From Frondihabitans sp. Leaf304 (GTDB lineage: Bacteria; Actinomycetota; Actinomycetes; Actinomycetales; Microbacteriaceae): a stretch of 64,000 nt of DNA. The notes under the pieces are model-generated. The model made no database searches. It saw only the letters and a list, made by a program, of their open reading frames with translations, and was not told the origin of the DNA. The position numbers and the translations under genes were made by a program. Shown here one piece after another: positions 8,864 through 17,549 of this stretch (positions are counted from its first letter, which is position 1; every line of letters starts with the position of its first letter). The stretch spans positions 959,363-1,023,362 of the forward strand of contig NZ_LMNV01000002.1 of the NCBI RefSeq assembly GCF_001423105.1. Direction: 5' to 3'.

Positions 8864-8906
8864 CAAGGATCCCCGTCCGGTCATCGACGCCGGCAGCCCT
8901 CCCGCG
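8864..8906 (-). pseudogene. Fragment matching the 3' end of a DinB/mycothiol enzyme gene
   Basis: About 37 of 43 bases match 15116-15158, which encodes the C-terminus (SLTGRGSL) of the intact gene at 15092-15733; this copy reads SMTGRGSL on the minus strand with no gene around it. It is therefore probably the remnant of a decayed relative or a small duplication. The rest of 8564-8919 holds no convincing gene. Confidence 0.4.
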
Positions 8907-8919
8907 CCGAATCCCCCGG

Positions 8920-9522
8920 TCAGATCCAGCCGTTGTCGTGGGCCAGTTCTGCCGCGGTGACCCGCGACGACAAATGCAGCTTGGACATCGCCGACGACAG
9001 ATGGTTTCGAACCGTCCCGTGGGCGAGGTGGAGCGCTCGGGCGATCTCCTTCGTGGGAAGGCCCGCCCGGGTAAGGCGCAGCACATCGGCCTCTCGGTCG
9101 GTCAGCGGGCTCTCCGTCTCGGTGAGCGCCGCTGTCGCGAGCTGAACATCGATGTATCTCTCACCGGACGCGACCGATCGGATGATGGTGGCGAGCTGAG
9201 ACGCCGGGGTCGATTTCGGCACGAAGCCGCAGACCTGCGCGGCCAGGGCACGCTTGAGCGTGCCGGGTCGGGCATGTCGAGTGACGATGACGGTCTGACA
9301 CGCCATCAGCGTTCGGAGTTCTCGAGCCGCGTCGATTCCATCGAGGTGCGGCATCTCCAGGTCGAGTAGAACGACATCGGGACGGTGGGCCAAACCCGCG
9401 GTGACAGCCTCGCGACCGTCACTGACATCGGCGACCACCTCGATGTCGGTCTCGAGTGACAGGAGCGCGACGAGGGCTCCACGGATGAGCTCTTCATCGT
9501 CGGCGATGAGAATTTGAATCAT
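8920..9522 (-). CDS. NarL/DesR-type response regulator
   Basis: A 200-residue regulator: receiver domain with D8-D9, phosphoacceptor D54 (VVLLDLEMPHLDG) and the lysine in GFVPKST, then a LuxR HTH (LTDREADVLRLTRAG, GTVRNHLSSAMSKL). This is the DesR-like subgroup that pairs with short HisKA_3 kinases. Its ATG overlaps the stop of the upstream kinase gene by four bases, so the two are translationally coupled. Targets are unknown; by position the alpha/beta hydrolase of the same operon is a candidate. Confidence 0.92.
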   Translation of the reverse strand: MIQILIADDEELIRGALVALLSLETDIEVVADVSDGREAVTAGLAHRPDVVLLDLEMPHLDGIDAARELRTLMACQTVIVTRHARPGTLKRALAAQVCGFVPKSTPASQLATIIRSVASGERYIDVQLATAALTETESPLTDREADVLRLTRAGLPTKEIARALHLAHGTVRNHLSSAMSKLHLSSRVTAAELAHDNGWI

Positions 9523-10733
9523 GCGCCGTCCTCGAATCCTTCGCTCGTGGGGTCTGTGGGGATTCGGACGACCAGTGTGAAGACATCGCCGCGCCGCCGG
9601 GTCTCCACCGTTCCGCCCCAGACCGTCACGCGTTCGCTGATTCCCACCAGTCCCGTTCCTCCCGACCGGAGGGCACCCGCCCCGTTATTCGACACGGTCA
9701 ACTCGTACGGGCCGACTTCCGACTGGGCCAGGTCGAGGGAGGCCTGCGTCGCGCGGCTGTGACGGAGGATGTTGGTCGTGGCCTCGCGAATGGCGACGGC
9801 CATGACCGCTCCGACCTCCGCGGGAAGACCGGGCACCTCGATGCGTGCCTCACAGTCGATGCCGGCCGAGCGGAGAACGGCCGCCGCGTTCCTGGCTTCG
9901 ACGGCCACCGTCACGGTGCGGTAGTCGTTCACCACGGCCCGCGTGTCGTCGAGCGCGGCCTTGGCGATCGAGCGGATGTCAGCGAGTTCCTGCTCCGCGA
10001 GCGCGGGGTGGTCGGAACGAAGACGGCGTTCGGCGAGCTCGGCTTTCAAGGCGATCACCTGCAGGTGGTGACCCTGAATATCGTGCAGATCGGTGGCGAA
10101 CCGAAGTCTCTCCGTTGCGACGGCGAGGTCGGAAGCGGTCTGCCGGGCCACCTCGAGGCGCAGGACTACGCGAAGAACCCAGACGCTGCTCAGTGGCAGG
10201 ACCGTCGTCAAGGCGAGCGTCCCGACGATGACCAGGGTGAATCCGTCACCGGGTGCGGTCGGCCCCTCGACTAAGCGCGATGATGAGGCCGCTGCCGACA
10301 GGCCGCCGAGAGCGAGCACAAAGAGGACCGCGCCCAGCACGACTGCGCTCCACCAGCGAGACACGAGGCAGCTGAGCATTCCCCCGGCGAGCGCGAAGAG
10401 AAAGCCCCACCCCCATCCGGCGAAGGGAGGTATGACTGCCAACCCCCATGTCACGCCGCTCACGGCGAGCAGGGCGACGACCATCGGGTTTCTCACCGAT
10501 GCCCCCGTGAGAGGTCGCAGCAGAAGCGGAACGACGACGAGAGCCAGAATCACGGACGCGCTCGTGGCAACGAGGAGCACGGTCGTCCGGAGCCCCGGTA
10601 TGCCGTCGACACCGAGCACGATCTGGAGGTACGCGCCGATCAGAACCAGCACCCAGAGCGTGACCGCTGTCGACCCGCGCATTCGCCACAGGTCTTGGGC
10701 GGGTCGGGGCGGGCTTGCCCTGGCCTCCGTCAT
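9519..10733 (-). CDS. DesK/NarX-type sensor histidine kinase (HisKA_3)
   Basis: A 404-residue kinase with about five or six N-terminal membrane helices (about 25-195) and no large external domain, so it probably senses the membrane itself or a ligand within it. The phosphoacceptor region FATDLHDIQGHHLQVIAL is a HisKA_3 box (the variant HDIQG in place of HDLQG), followed by an HATPase domain with NNGAGAL and GGTGLVGISERV. It starts 5 bp after the alpha/beta hydrolase stop and overlaps the response regulator, so the order hydrolase, kinase, regulator is one operon. Confidence 0.92.
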   Translation of the reverse strand: MTEARASPPRPAQDLWRMRGSTAVTLWVLVLIGAYLQIVLGVDGIPGLRTTVLLVATSASVILALVVVPLLLRPLTGASVRNPMVVALLAVSGVTWGLAVIPPFAGWGWGFLFALAGGMLSCLVSRWWSAVVLGAVLFVLALGGLSAAASSSRLVEGPTAPGDGFTLVIVGTLALTTVLPLSSVWVLRVVLRLEVARQTASDLAVATERLRFATDLHDIQGHHLQVIALKAELAERRLRSDHPALAEQELADIRSIAKAALDDTRAVVNDYRTVTVAVEARNAAAVLRSAGIDCEARIEVPGLPAEVGAVMAVAIREATTNILRHSRATQASLDLAQSEVGPYELTVSNNGAGALRSGGTGLVGISERVTVWGGTVETRRRGDVFTLVVRIPTDPTSEGFEDGA

Positions 10734-10738
10734 CGTGT

Positions 10739-11674
10739 TCAGCGTACCGGGAGGGCGTCGAGGAATGCCGACGTGTCACTCGCTAGCCGTGCGGATTGCG
10801 TGTGGTGAAGGTAGTGGTCGCCGGTGAGGGTGATCACCTCGCCGTGGTCGACGCTCGCTGCCTGGCGCTCGTGCAGGCTGACCCAGCCCGCGTCGTCCTT
10901 CACCACGAACAGCAGCAGGGGAAGGGCAGCGGGAAAAGTCGCATCGCTGACGGACGCGAAGTTGGCAGGGGTGCGGTTCATCTCGTCGAGCAAGGTGGGC
11001 GCGGTCGAGTTCTTGGTGGTCAAGAACCGCATCTGGGCTTTCGTGCGCTCGTCGTAGGGCATCCCGGCGAAGGGATCGCCGGAGATCGCGGTGACGGCGC
11101 GCAGGATGCCCAGGTTGCGGAGTTCCACGAGCCCGCCGGTCGGGACGGGGTCGTTCGCGCCGGGCTGATCGGGCACGCTGCTATCGATTCCGACGAACGC
11201 GATGAGCTCACTCGCGTACAACTTGCTGTATTCGAGGGCGTAGATTCCCGCGATCGAATGGCCCATGAGCACGTACCGGTCGACACCGAGTTCGTGCAGT
11301 GCCTCGTGCACCTCCTGGGCGATGTTCTTCGGCGTGCGGGGCACGTCGGTCTGGTCGCTGAGCCCCGTGCCGAACGGCTCGACGGCGACCACACGGTACT
11401 TGTCGTCGAGTTGCGAGATGAGTGGCTGAAAGTCGAGCCTCGGGGCGGCGGTTCCGAGACCCGGGAGCAGAACGATCGTCTCCGCTCCCGTGCCGCTGAC
11501 GACCACGTTCATCTTCTTGCCGTCGACCGACACTAACTCGCCGTAGGGAGTGATGGCTGCCAGGTCGGATTTCGTCGCCACCGCGTTCACGATCGAGGTC
11601 GTGGTGAGCAGTAAGACCGGCAGCGCGACGATGACGCCGATCGTCAGCAGGGTGATCTTCAGGGGTTTGCGCAT
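10739..11674 (-). CDS. Membrane-anchored alpha/beta hydrolase
   Basis: A 311-residue protein with an N-terminal membrane helix (about 5-27) that should place the enzyme outside the cell, then an alpha/beta-hydrolase fold: VLLPGLGTAAP (oxyanion loop), EPFGTGLSD, and the nucleophile elbow LMGHSIAGIYAL. A late TGDHYLHHTQ supplies the probable catalytic His. The substrate is unknown; lipids or small esters are possible. It is the first gene of an operon with a DesK-type kinase and its regulator, suggesting the hydrolase product or membrane state is sensed. Confidence 0.85.
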   Translation of the reverse strand: MRKPLKITLLTIGVIVALPVLLLTTTSIVNAVATKSDLAAITPYGELVSVDGKKMNVVVSGTGAETIVLLPGLGTAAPRLDFQPLISQLDDKYRVVAVEPFGTGLSDQTDVPRTPKNIAQEVHEALHELGVDRYVLMGHSIAGIYALEYSKLYASELIAFVGIDSSVPDQPGANDPVPTGGLVELRNLGILRAVTAISGDPFAGMPYDERTKAQMRFLTTKNSTAPTLLDEMNRTPANFASVSDATFPAALPLLLFVVKDDAGWVSLHERQAASVDHGEVITLTGDHYLHHTQSARLASDTSAFLDALPVR

Positions 11675-11833
11675 GGTGTTCTCATCTCGGGCAGGGGGCG
11701 GCTCGGAAGTCCGCGGGGGTGTTCTCCCATCTCAGCGGAGGCGCGGTGCCCGGAGAAGTGCCGCGATGTCACGAGGCGGCGTGACAGGTGTCACGGTTCG
11801 GGGTGATCTTGAGGGCACCTGCGAGAATCAACG

Positions 11834-13324
11834 TTGATCAGAAAACGGGGGCCGCTGGTGATCGCGACAGACGAGACAGACGAGACAGACGAAAGTACCG
11901 GGCCAGTCGAGCGTGCCCGCGCGCCACGGTCTGCGGTCACGGCCGGAGTCGCTGCGGCGCTATGGCTAGTCAGTGGAGCGCTGGCAGTCGCCATCACCTG
12001 GAGGGGCGCACTGCCGAGCAGCGTCGGCGGGATCCTCCCCTCCACGAGCTCGTTCTCTCCCGCGAGCCACCCCTGGGCCTGGCGAATCGGCACGACCCTG
12101 CTTGCGGCGGCGGTCGTCGCCCTTGTCGTTCGGCTCGTCGTTCCGCTGGCCAACCGAGTCGACGATCATGCGGCTAGGTTCGCGCTCACCTGGTTCTCGA
12201 TCATTCTCGCCGGTGGTGCCGCTGGCCTAGCCCTTGACCTCGCGACCATCGTTGGGACGTTTCCGGCTCCGCGGCTCCGCACGATGCTCGACGGCCTGGG
12301 CACCGACGCGACCGTCGGCGCCTGGTGGGGAGTGGTAGAGGGATGGCTACCGGCTCTTCTGGTGCTGCGGCGTGCCAAGGCCGCGACCACCCCGGCTGCG
12401 GGGGCCCGAGCCGCCAGCGGCCCGATGATCAGTCGGATCGACGTCTTTCGAGCTGCGCGTCGTGGAGAGATTCCCGCTAACGTGCCGCTCGACCCGTGGC
12501 GTTCTGCGCTGCGTCGGGAGATGAGAACGCAGCGACTCCTGCAGTGGTTCGCTTCGGTGATGCTGCTGGCAATGCCGGTGGTGCTGGGGATCGGCGTGCT
12601 TGCAACGTCTGCGTCACCGGGACAGGCCCTGTACAACTTGACCCCGGTCGCCCTGTTCTGGCCGCTCGGGCTCATCGTGGTCCGCCTCACCCGCAGACGC
12701 CTCCGCGCGATGCACCGACTGCTGGCCGATATCGACATCCCTCCGATTGACCGTGTTCGCATCGCCGGTCGCCTTTTGGCGGGAGAGCGATTTCTCACGA
12801 AGGCGATGCCCTACCCGTTGTCGCACGAGGAGTTCCTGTACTGGTTCGACGCGGTCGATGGTCGCGCACTCGGCTTGACGCTTTTGCGGGAGGTCGCAGT
12901 CTCCCAGGTGGGCGACGACGTCTGGCCTGCGGTCCATGTCTGCAACGAGTTCGGGCTCGGCACAGAGCATCTGCCCGCGCTTACTGCGCTCTGGAACGCG
13001 GACTGGCACGACGTCCACCTGAACGTGCTCGAGGCGATCGGCGAGACGGGCTCGGCGGAGGCGGTTCCGGTGCTCATGGGCATCGTGGACGATGTGCCGC
13101 GCGAGCTCGAGGGCCTCGACGCCTGGCGTGTAAACGTCGGCGTGATGGACGCGCTGGTCTCGCTCGGACGTGACGAGAGCGTTGTTGCCCTCGCCGAATT
13201 AACGGCTCACAGCGATCGTTCGGTTGCGGGATACGCCTGGGTGCGACTTGTCGATTTGCACGACGAATGGTGGGATGACCCGTCTTTTTACGACGGTGCG
13301 ATCCACGAGCACGTCGCGGGCTGA
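11834..13324 (+). CDS. Membrane protein with HEAT-like C-terminal repeats
   Basis: About 496 residues. The N-terminal part has four or five membrane helices (about 38-58, 82-104, 115-137) and another helix pair near 235-280. The C-terminal 170 residues form helical repeats with HEAT-like texture (LNVLEAIGETGSAEAVPVLMGIV, then MDALVSLGRDESVVALAEL). Near the start a 9-bp unit ACAGACGAG repeats three times (11866-11892), encoding Thr-Asp-Glu repeats; length changes there stay in frame. The start is uncertain: TTG 11834 or GTG 11858, neither with a strong Shine-Dalgarno. It may scaffold a membrane complex; function not recognised. Confidence 0.65.
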   Translation: MIRKRGPLVIATDETDETDESTGPVERARAPRSAVTAGVAAALWLVSGALAVAITWRGALPSSVGGILPSTSSFSPASHPWAWRIGTTLLAAAVVALVVRLVVPLANRVDDHAARFALTWFSIILAGGAAGLALDLATIVGTFPAPRLRTMLDGLGTDATVGAWWGVVEGWLPALLVLRRAKAATTPAAGARAASGPMISRIDVFRAARRGEIPANVPLDPWRSALRREMRTQRLLQWFASVMLLAMPVVLGIGVLATSASPGQALYNLTPVALFWPLGLIVVRLTRRRLRAMHRLLADIDIPPIDRVRIAGRLLAGERFLTKAMPYPLSHEEFLYWFDAVDGRALGLTLLREVAVSQVGDDVWPAVHVCNEFGLGTEHLPALTALWNADWHDVHLNVLEAIGETGSAEAVPVLMGIVDDVPRELEGLDAWRVNVGVMDALVSLGRDESVVALAELTAHSDRSVAGYAWVRLVDLHDEWWDDPSFYDGAIHEHVAG

Positions 13325-13415
13325 CGCCCCGAGCCCACAAGGCCTGCCGTTCGGTCGACGCCGCTAGCAGCCTGCTCGTGTCGCTCCGTTCCGGGGACGG
13401 GTCCCTCTTAGAAGT

Positions 13416-13451
13416 GTTTTGCGCGCGATCAAATTTGATGCGGCGCAAAAC
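13416..13451. repeat. Inverted repeat, family F copy 1
   Basis: GTTTTGCGC (13416-13424) pairs with GCGCAAAAC (13443-13451) around the inner palindrome ATCAAATTTGAT. A diverged copy with similar flanks lies at 19184-19218. It starts the geneless stretch 13325-13696. Confidence 0.65.
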
Positions 13452-13493
13452 GTCTCCCGGGCGGTCGTCTTCCGGCCGCTCGAACTGCGCACG

Positions 13494-13618
13494 GCACCCG
13501 GTCGATCGGCGGGGTCGCCTCCCGACGGTCCCCGACTGAACAGAGCACCCGGTCGATCGGCGGGGTCTGCTCCCGCTGGTCTCCGACTGCGCATGGCACC
13601 CGGTCGACCGCACGCAAG
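13494..13618. repeat. Intergenic tandem repeat, period 51 bp, 2.5 copies
   Basis: The unit beginning GCACCCGGTCGATCGGCGGG starts at 13494, 13545 and 13596 (exact spacing 51 bp), the last copy truncated and diverged. It lies upstream of the ECF sigma gene. I see no reliable gene in 13325-13696; the reading frame crossing it is built from the repeat. Confidence 0.75.
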
Positions 13619-13696
13619 GCGGGCCTGCACCAGAAACCCTGTCGCTCCGAGCCCGTCAGTTTGTAACGCGCCGACGCCAGCCGGACACTCCCTAGT

Positions 13697-14281
13697 GTGA
13701 AGGACGAACAGCACGATAACGACGACGGCCCTCTTTGGGCTTTGGCCCAGCGCAATGATGGCGCCGGCTTCGCCGGGCTGTTCGATAGGCACCGACCGCG
13801 TGTCTACCGCCGCGCGCTGAGCCTGGTCGCCGATCCGCACGACGCCGAAGACGTCACAGCGGCTGCCTTCTATGAGCTGTGGCGCAAGCGGAAGACGGTC
13901 GCGCTCGTGTCGGGGTCCGTTCTGCCGTGGTTGTTGGTGACGACGGTCAACCTCGCTCGCAACAACCGTCGGGCCGCGGGCCGCTACCGGTCTCTTCTCA
14001 GCAAGCTGCCTCGCAGCGACGAACCCGCTCCAGCAATCGACGTGGAAGAGATCGAGATTCGCCAGAGGCTCCACGCCGCTCTTCAAGAACTCTCACCCAC
14101 GGACGCCGCGCTTCTCGTGCTGACCACTTTCGAAGACATGCCCGTCTGGCAAGCAGCCCAGGCCCTCGGACTGAAACCACCGGCGGCACGCGTACGACTC
14201 CACCGCACCCGCAAGCGACTCCGCGCCGACCTGCACGACCTCAACCCCTCCATTCGCACCGCTCCGGAAGGCACGTTCTGA
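13697..14281 (+). CDS. ECF-type RNA polymerase sigma factor
   Basis: A 194-residue sigma factor: region 2 at about 25-75 (LFDRHRPRVYRRALSLVADP, DAEDVTAAAFYELWRKR) and region 4 at about 130-180 (LSPTDAALLVLTTFEDMPV, then AARVRLHRTRKRL). Length and domain order are normal for ECF sigma factors. GTG 13697 is the only start near the N-terminus. Its stop overlaps the ATG of the next gene (TGATG), which encodes a single-span protein that is the likely anti-sigma or signal partner. The tandem repeat at 13494-13618 lies directly upstream and may influence its promoter. Confidence 0.88.
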   Translation: MKDEQHDNDDGPLWALAQRNDGAGFAGLFDRHRPRVYRRALSLVADPHDAEDVTAAAFYELWRKRKTVALVSGSVLPWLLVTTVNLARNNRRAAGRYRSLLSKLPRSDEPAPAIDVEEIEIRQRLHAALQELSPTDAALLVLTTFEDMPVWQAAQALGLKPPAARVRLHRTRKRLRADLHDLNPSIRTAPEGTF

Positions 14282-15066
14282 TGAACACCGACATGCAGCC
14301 CGCCACGTCCGCCGCGATCCGCGCCGAACTCACCGCCATCGGCACCAGGGGCAGCGGGCTCCAGCGCCGGCAACGCCGCGCCCGCGTCACCGCCTCCCTC
14401 ATCGGCGTCGCGGCCATCGCCATTACGACCAGCGCCGCCGCACTGGTCGCCGCGAATACCCCGGGATCGACCGTCACCGACGACCTAGGCGCAACGACGA
14501 CCGTCACGCGCACGGGACCGGCTCTCGTCGACATCGGTCAGGCCCCTCCCCTCGCGAATGCCGTCATCGTTGACATCACCTGTCTCAGTACCACCGGCAA
14601 CGTCATGTTTGACACCCTGGGCGGAACTCAGTCTGGGGTCAGCTGCGGGATCGCCGATCCCGGAGACCACATGCGAATCTCAGACGCCGAGCTGCCGGCG
14701 AATGGCACGACGATCCTCAGTGTGGACGCCTCGCCGCAGGCCAAGTGGCGCGCGGTCTTCCACTACGCCACCTCCACCACCTCTGACTGGGGCGTCAATG
14801 CGAATGGCCAGACCTACGGTGTGGAGAACTTCAAGGGCCACCCCGATCTCGTTCGCGTCAGGGCAGATAACGGCGAATGGGGTTACGTCTTCTGGAAGGA
14901 GTCCGTGGAAGCTGAGCAGCCTGCGACCGTGAACGTCTATAAATCTGACGGCCATACCGTCGTCGGCCTGCAGACCGCTAGTACCGCTACGGCCCCGGCT
15001 ATCCCCTTCGACCAGGGGCTGGCCGACGACATCAACTCGGTCACGACCCCCACCCCCACCCCCTGA
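14281..15066 (+). CDS. Single-span exported protein coupled to the ECF sigma factor
   Basis: A 261-residue protein with a short basic cytoplasmic N-terminus (about 1-38), one membrane helix (about 39-61) and a roughly 200-residue exported domain. Start and stop of the two genes overlap by one base, the usual layout for a sigma factor and its regulator. No zinc-type anti-sigma motif (HxxxCxxC) is seen in the short N-terminus, so anti-sigma activity is inferred from position only. The exported domain (ITCLSTTGNVMF, DWGVNANGQTYG) is not recognised and may be a sensor. It ends in a Thr-Pro tail. Confidence 0.7.
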   Translation: MNTDMQPATSAAIRAELTAIGTRGSGLQRRQRRARVTASLIGVAAIAITTSAAALVAANTPGSTVTDDLGATTTVTRTGPALVDIGQAPPLANAVIVDITCLSTTGNVMFDTLGGTQSGVSCGIADPGDHMRISDAELPANGTTILSVDASPQAKWRAVFHYATSTTSDWGVNANGQTYGVENFKGHPDLVRVRADNGEWGYVFWKESVEAEQPATVNVYKSDGHTVVGLQTASTATAPAIPFDQGLADDINSVTTPTPTP

Positions 15067-15091
15067 ACGGCGAAGAATCCGCGCTCATCAG

Positions 15092-15733
15092 TCAAAGAAG
15101 CGAAAATCCAGGCGACAAGGATCCCCGTCCGGTCAACGACGCCAGCAGCATCCCCGCGTCATCGTCACTCGCCTCCGCGAGCAGGCCGCTCAGCACTCGC
15201 AGCGCCACGCGATTCACCGTGGGCGGAGCACCGCGGCCATCCTCGAGGCCGGTGGCTCGGAGAAGGTCGGCGGTGTGGACGGCTAACTCGAAGACGCGTG
15301 TCGGAAGGTAGGCGGCAAGCCGCCATTCCCCGACCGGCGTGACGACCCGAGCGTCCGCCGGCTGGTGAGCGATGAGAAGCCTCACTCGTGCTGAAACCTC
15401 CCGGACAGCACCGGCAGCGTCATCGCCCAGATCCGCCGCAGACTGTCGACCCCGCTCGGCGACTGCTTCCGGATCAGAGCGCGACTCTCGGACAGCCCGG
15501 TAGTAGTCGCTCGTCGATGCATTCGACGTCGATGGGCCGGGCCCGAGGTACTGCTCCACCGTCAGCAGAGCGCGCGATGTGTGGCCGACGAGATCGCGCA
15601 CGGTCCACTCCCCGAGCGCCGAAACGTGCCACTCATCAGCACGGGTGTCAATGGCATCCACCGTCTGCTCGAACCAGCCGGCGGCAGCATCGAACGCCTG
15701 TTGCATCTCTGCGAATGCGGTGGCGTCGGTCAT
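15092..15733 (-). CDS. DinB-like, maleylpyruvate-isomerase-family mycothiol enzyme
   Basis: A 213-residue protein with the N-terminal DinB-type four-helix domain of mycothiol-dependent maleylpyruvate isomerases (about 5-150; LGEWTVRDLVGHTSRALL carries the conserved metal-ligand His, and TRVFELAVHTADLL another) and the family tail LASLTGRGSL. Members use mycothiol, the actinobacterial thiol, in isomerase or transferase reactions, but most have no known substrate. A TAGTCT box ends six bases before the ATG, so the mRNA may be leaderless. Gene neighbours give no pathway hint. Confidence 0.8.
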   Translation of the reverse strand: MTDATAFAEMQQAFDAAAGWFEQTVDAIDTRADEWHVSALGEWTVRDLVGHTSRALLTVEQYLGPGPSTSNASTSDYYRAVRESRSDPEAVAERGRQSAADLGDDAAGAVREVSARVRLLIAHQPADARVVTPVGEWRLAAYLPTRVFELAVHTADLLRATGLEDGRGAPPTVNRVALRVLSGLLAEASDDDAGMLLASLTGRGSLSPGFSLL

Positions 15734-15880
15734 GGCCCGAGACTACTGAGGCGCATCCTCGGCAGAGCGTGAGAACCCGCGATCGGAACAGGTGACACGC
15801 GAACTGGGGTTCTCCAAGACAGTTGGTTTGGCGCAGGCTCCCCTAAGGTCATGAGAAGTATTCAACAAAGGGGAACAGCA

Positions 15881-16981
15881 ATGGAATTCGCCGAACGACT
15901 CGCAGCATTGGCGCTGAAGGTAAAGAATCAGCGGGCTGCCATTCAGACCGAGGAAGCCACCAAAAACGCTTTCATCATGCCGTTCATCTCAACGATCCTG
16001 GGCTACGACGTCTTCAACCCACTTGAAGTCGTACCCGAATTCACCGCCGACGTCGGCGTCAAAAAAGGCGAGAAGATCGACTACGCCATCATGCGAGACG
16101 GCGAAGTCCAAATTCTGATCGAGTGCAAGAAATCGACTGAGCCGCTCAAGATCGAGCATGCCTCGCAACTGTTTCGATACTTCGCTGTGACCAATGCCCG
16201 CATTGCCGTTCTCACGAACGGTGAGACCTACCAGTTCTATACCGACCTCGACGCCGCAAATCGAATGGACGAGAAACCTTTCCTGGTCCTCGATCTGTCG
16301 GACATCGACGAAACCCTTCTCCCAGAACTCGAGAAGCTCACCAAAGAGGTTTTTGATCTCGACTCTGTCATCAGCGCAGCAGAAGAGTTGAAGTACGTGG
16401 GTGCTTTGAAGCGCGCCATCGCAGCAGAGTTCCGCGAGCCTGCAGACGACTGGGTGAAGTTTTTCACCAACCGTGTGTACGACGGCACGTACACGCAGAA
16501 GGTCCGAGAGCAATTCACCGTTCTCGTCGCTAAGGCTGCAAAGCAGTACTTGAACGAACAAGTGAACGACCGCCTCAAGACGGCGCTGGGGTCCACCGCG
16601 TTCCCGTCTGCCCCTGTTGCCCAGGCTCCCGCGTCAGTCATGAGCAGTGAACCCGTAGTGGAATCTGACCTCGATCGAGACACCGAAATCGAGACAACGC
16701 TGGAAGAACTCGAGGGCTACCAGATCGTCAAGGCCATCGCATGCAGCGAGGTGAAACCTCAGCGCGTCGCTCACCGGGACCAAAAGTCGTATTTTGCCAT
16801 CCTGCTTGACGACAACAATCGCAAGCCGATCGCGCGGCTCCACTTCAACGGCAAGCGACAGAAATATCTGGGCGTCTTCGACGCCGAGAAAAACGAGACT
16901 CGCCACCCGATCGATGCCCTTGACGAGATCTACGAGCACGCTGACGCGATCCGCGAGGCCGTCAAGACATTCGCGAGCTAG
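15881..16981 (+). CDS. HsdR-N / COG4748-type PD-(D/E)XK nuclease-like protein
   Basis: A 366-residue protein. Residues 1-190 resemble the N-terminal nuclease domain of type I restriction R subunits: D67 in EKIDYAIM and E81/K83 in ILIECKKS form the PD-(D/E)XK pattern. The C-terminal 90 residues (SYFAILLDDNNRKPIARLHF) match the tail of solitary COG4748-type proteins. No helicase motor, HsdM or HsdS is nearby, so it is not a complete type I system. ATG 15881 has AAGGGG upstream. A small winged-helix gene starts two bases after the stop, suggesting a two-gene unit. Role unknown; DNA defence or repair is inference. Confidence 0.8.
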   Translation: MEFAERLAALALKVKNQRAAIQTEEATKNAFIMPFISTILGYDVFNPLEVVPEFTADVGVKKGEKIDYAIMRDGEVQILIECKKSTEPLKIEHASQLFRYFAVTNARIAVLTNGETYQFYTDLDAANRMDEKPFLVLDLSDIDETLLPELEKLTKEVFDLDSVISAAEELKYVGALKRAIAAEFREPADDWVKFFTNRVYDGTYTQKVREQFTVLVAKAAKQYLNEQVNDRLKTALGSTAFPSAPVAQAPASVMSSEPVVESDLDRDTEIETTLEELEGYQIVKAIACSEVKPQRVAHRDQKSYFAILLDDNNRKPIARLHFNGKRQKYLGVFDAEKNETRHPIDALDEIYEHADAIREAVKTFAS

Positions 16982-16982
16982 C

Positions 16983-17234
16983 GTGGCCGGCAAACAGCAG
17001 ACCCTTCATCGAGCGATGCGGCAGGTACTTCTGATCGTCGGCCGCCCGCAGACTAGCAAAGAGATAGCTGCGGCCATCAACGTAGCCGATCTCTACCGAA
17101 GAGCAGATGGTGGTGAACTGCGAGCCTCACAGGTGGGTGCTCGAGCCAGGAACTACCCGGACATTTTCCTGAACTCTTCTGGCGAAATTTCGCTCGTGAC
17201 CGTGGCCGCAGAGGCAACGTCTGACGATCACTAG
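16983..17234 (+). CDS. Small winged-helix protein resembling HARE-HTH
   Basis: An 83-residue protein starting at GTG 16983, two bases after the nuclease stop. The pattern LHRAMRQVLLIVGRPQTSKE, then NVADLYRRADGG and LRASQVGARARNYPDIF, resembles the HARE-HTH fold (HB1, ASXL, restriction endonuclease HTH), in which a winged helix is attached to restriction or chromatin proteins. Here it is a separate gene directly behind a nuclease, as if the two domains had been split. It could direct the nuclease to DNA or regulate it. The homology call is by eye and moderately secure. Confidence 0.6.
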   Translation: MAGKQQTLHRAMRQVLLIVGRPQTSKEIAAAINVADLYRRADGGELRASQVGARARNYPDIFLNSSGEISLVTVAAEATSDDH

Positions 17235-17549
17235 GAAGGCAAAGGCGTGACGCTTGCGTGCAATCACGACCTTGAACGAACTAGGACTGCGTCAGGAGCC
17301 AAGTGCCTTTCGTTGCATCAACGTAGAAACTCGCCCTCTCCGAGAGGCGAAGCTTTGCACCCCGACCGCCGTCGAAAGCGGAGTCGTAGAGTGCGCGCTG
17401 ACGATTGCTGTATGAGTACTCAGTTGACAGCAGGCAGCCGTGGAACGCATTTTCCAATGCTCCTTGCGCGACGATCTGACAAAGCTGACAAGGACCGACT
17501 GGGGCGGGTGCCCTTGTACACACCCTGGCCCGCGCGTTAGCGTGCGGAC
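17235..17549. other. Intergenic stretch with a possible gene remnant
   Basis: No convincing gene is present. On the minus strand, about 17281-17420 encodes a protein-like tail (LRLSERASFYVDATKGTWLL, then a stop), which could be the remnant of a lost gene. The promoter of the small membrane gene occupies the right end. Confidence 0.35.
17514..17543 (+). promoter_or_regulatory. Putative leaderless promoter of first small paralogue
   Basis: TTGTAC (17514-17519), an 18-bp spacer and TAGCGT (17538-17543), then six bases to GTG 17550. There is no Shine-Dalgarno. The paralogous gene at 18695 has the same geometry. Confidence 0.5.

Noticed and set aside
11866-11892. Phase-variable repeat switching the gene off
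   Set aside because: The unit is 9 bp, so copy-number change keeps the reading frame.
13494-13618. Coding gene across the 51-bp repeats
   Set aside because: The frame consists of the repeat translated in phase (51 is divisible by 3), has no ribosome site and no protein-like composition.
15881-16981. Complete type I restriction system
   Set aside because: Only the nuclease-like part is present; no helicase motor, methylase or specificity subunit is nearby.
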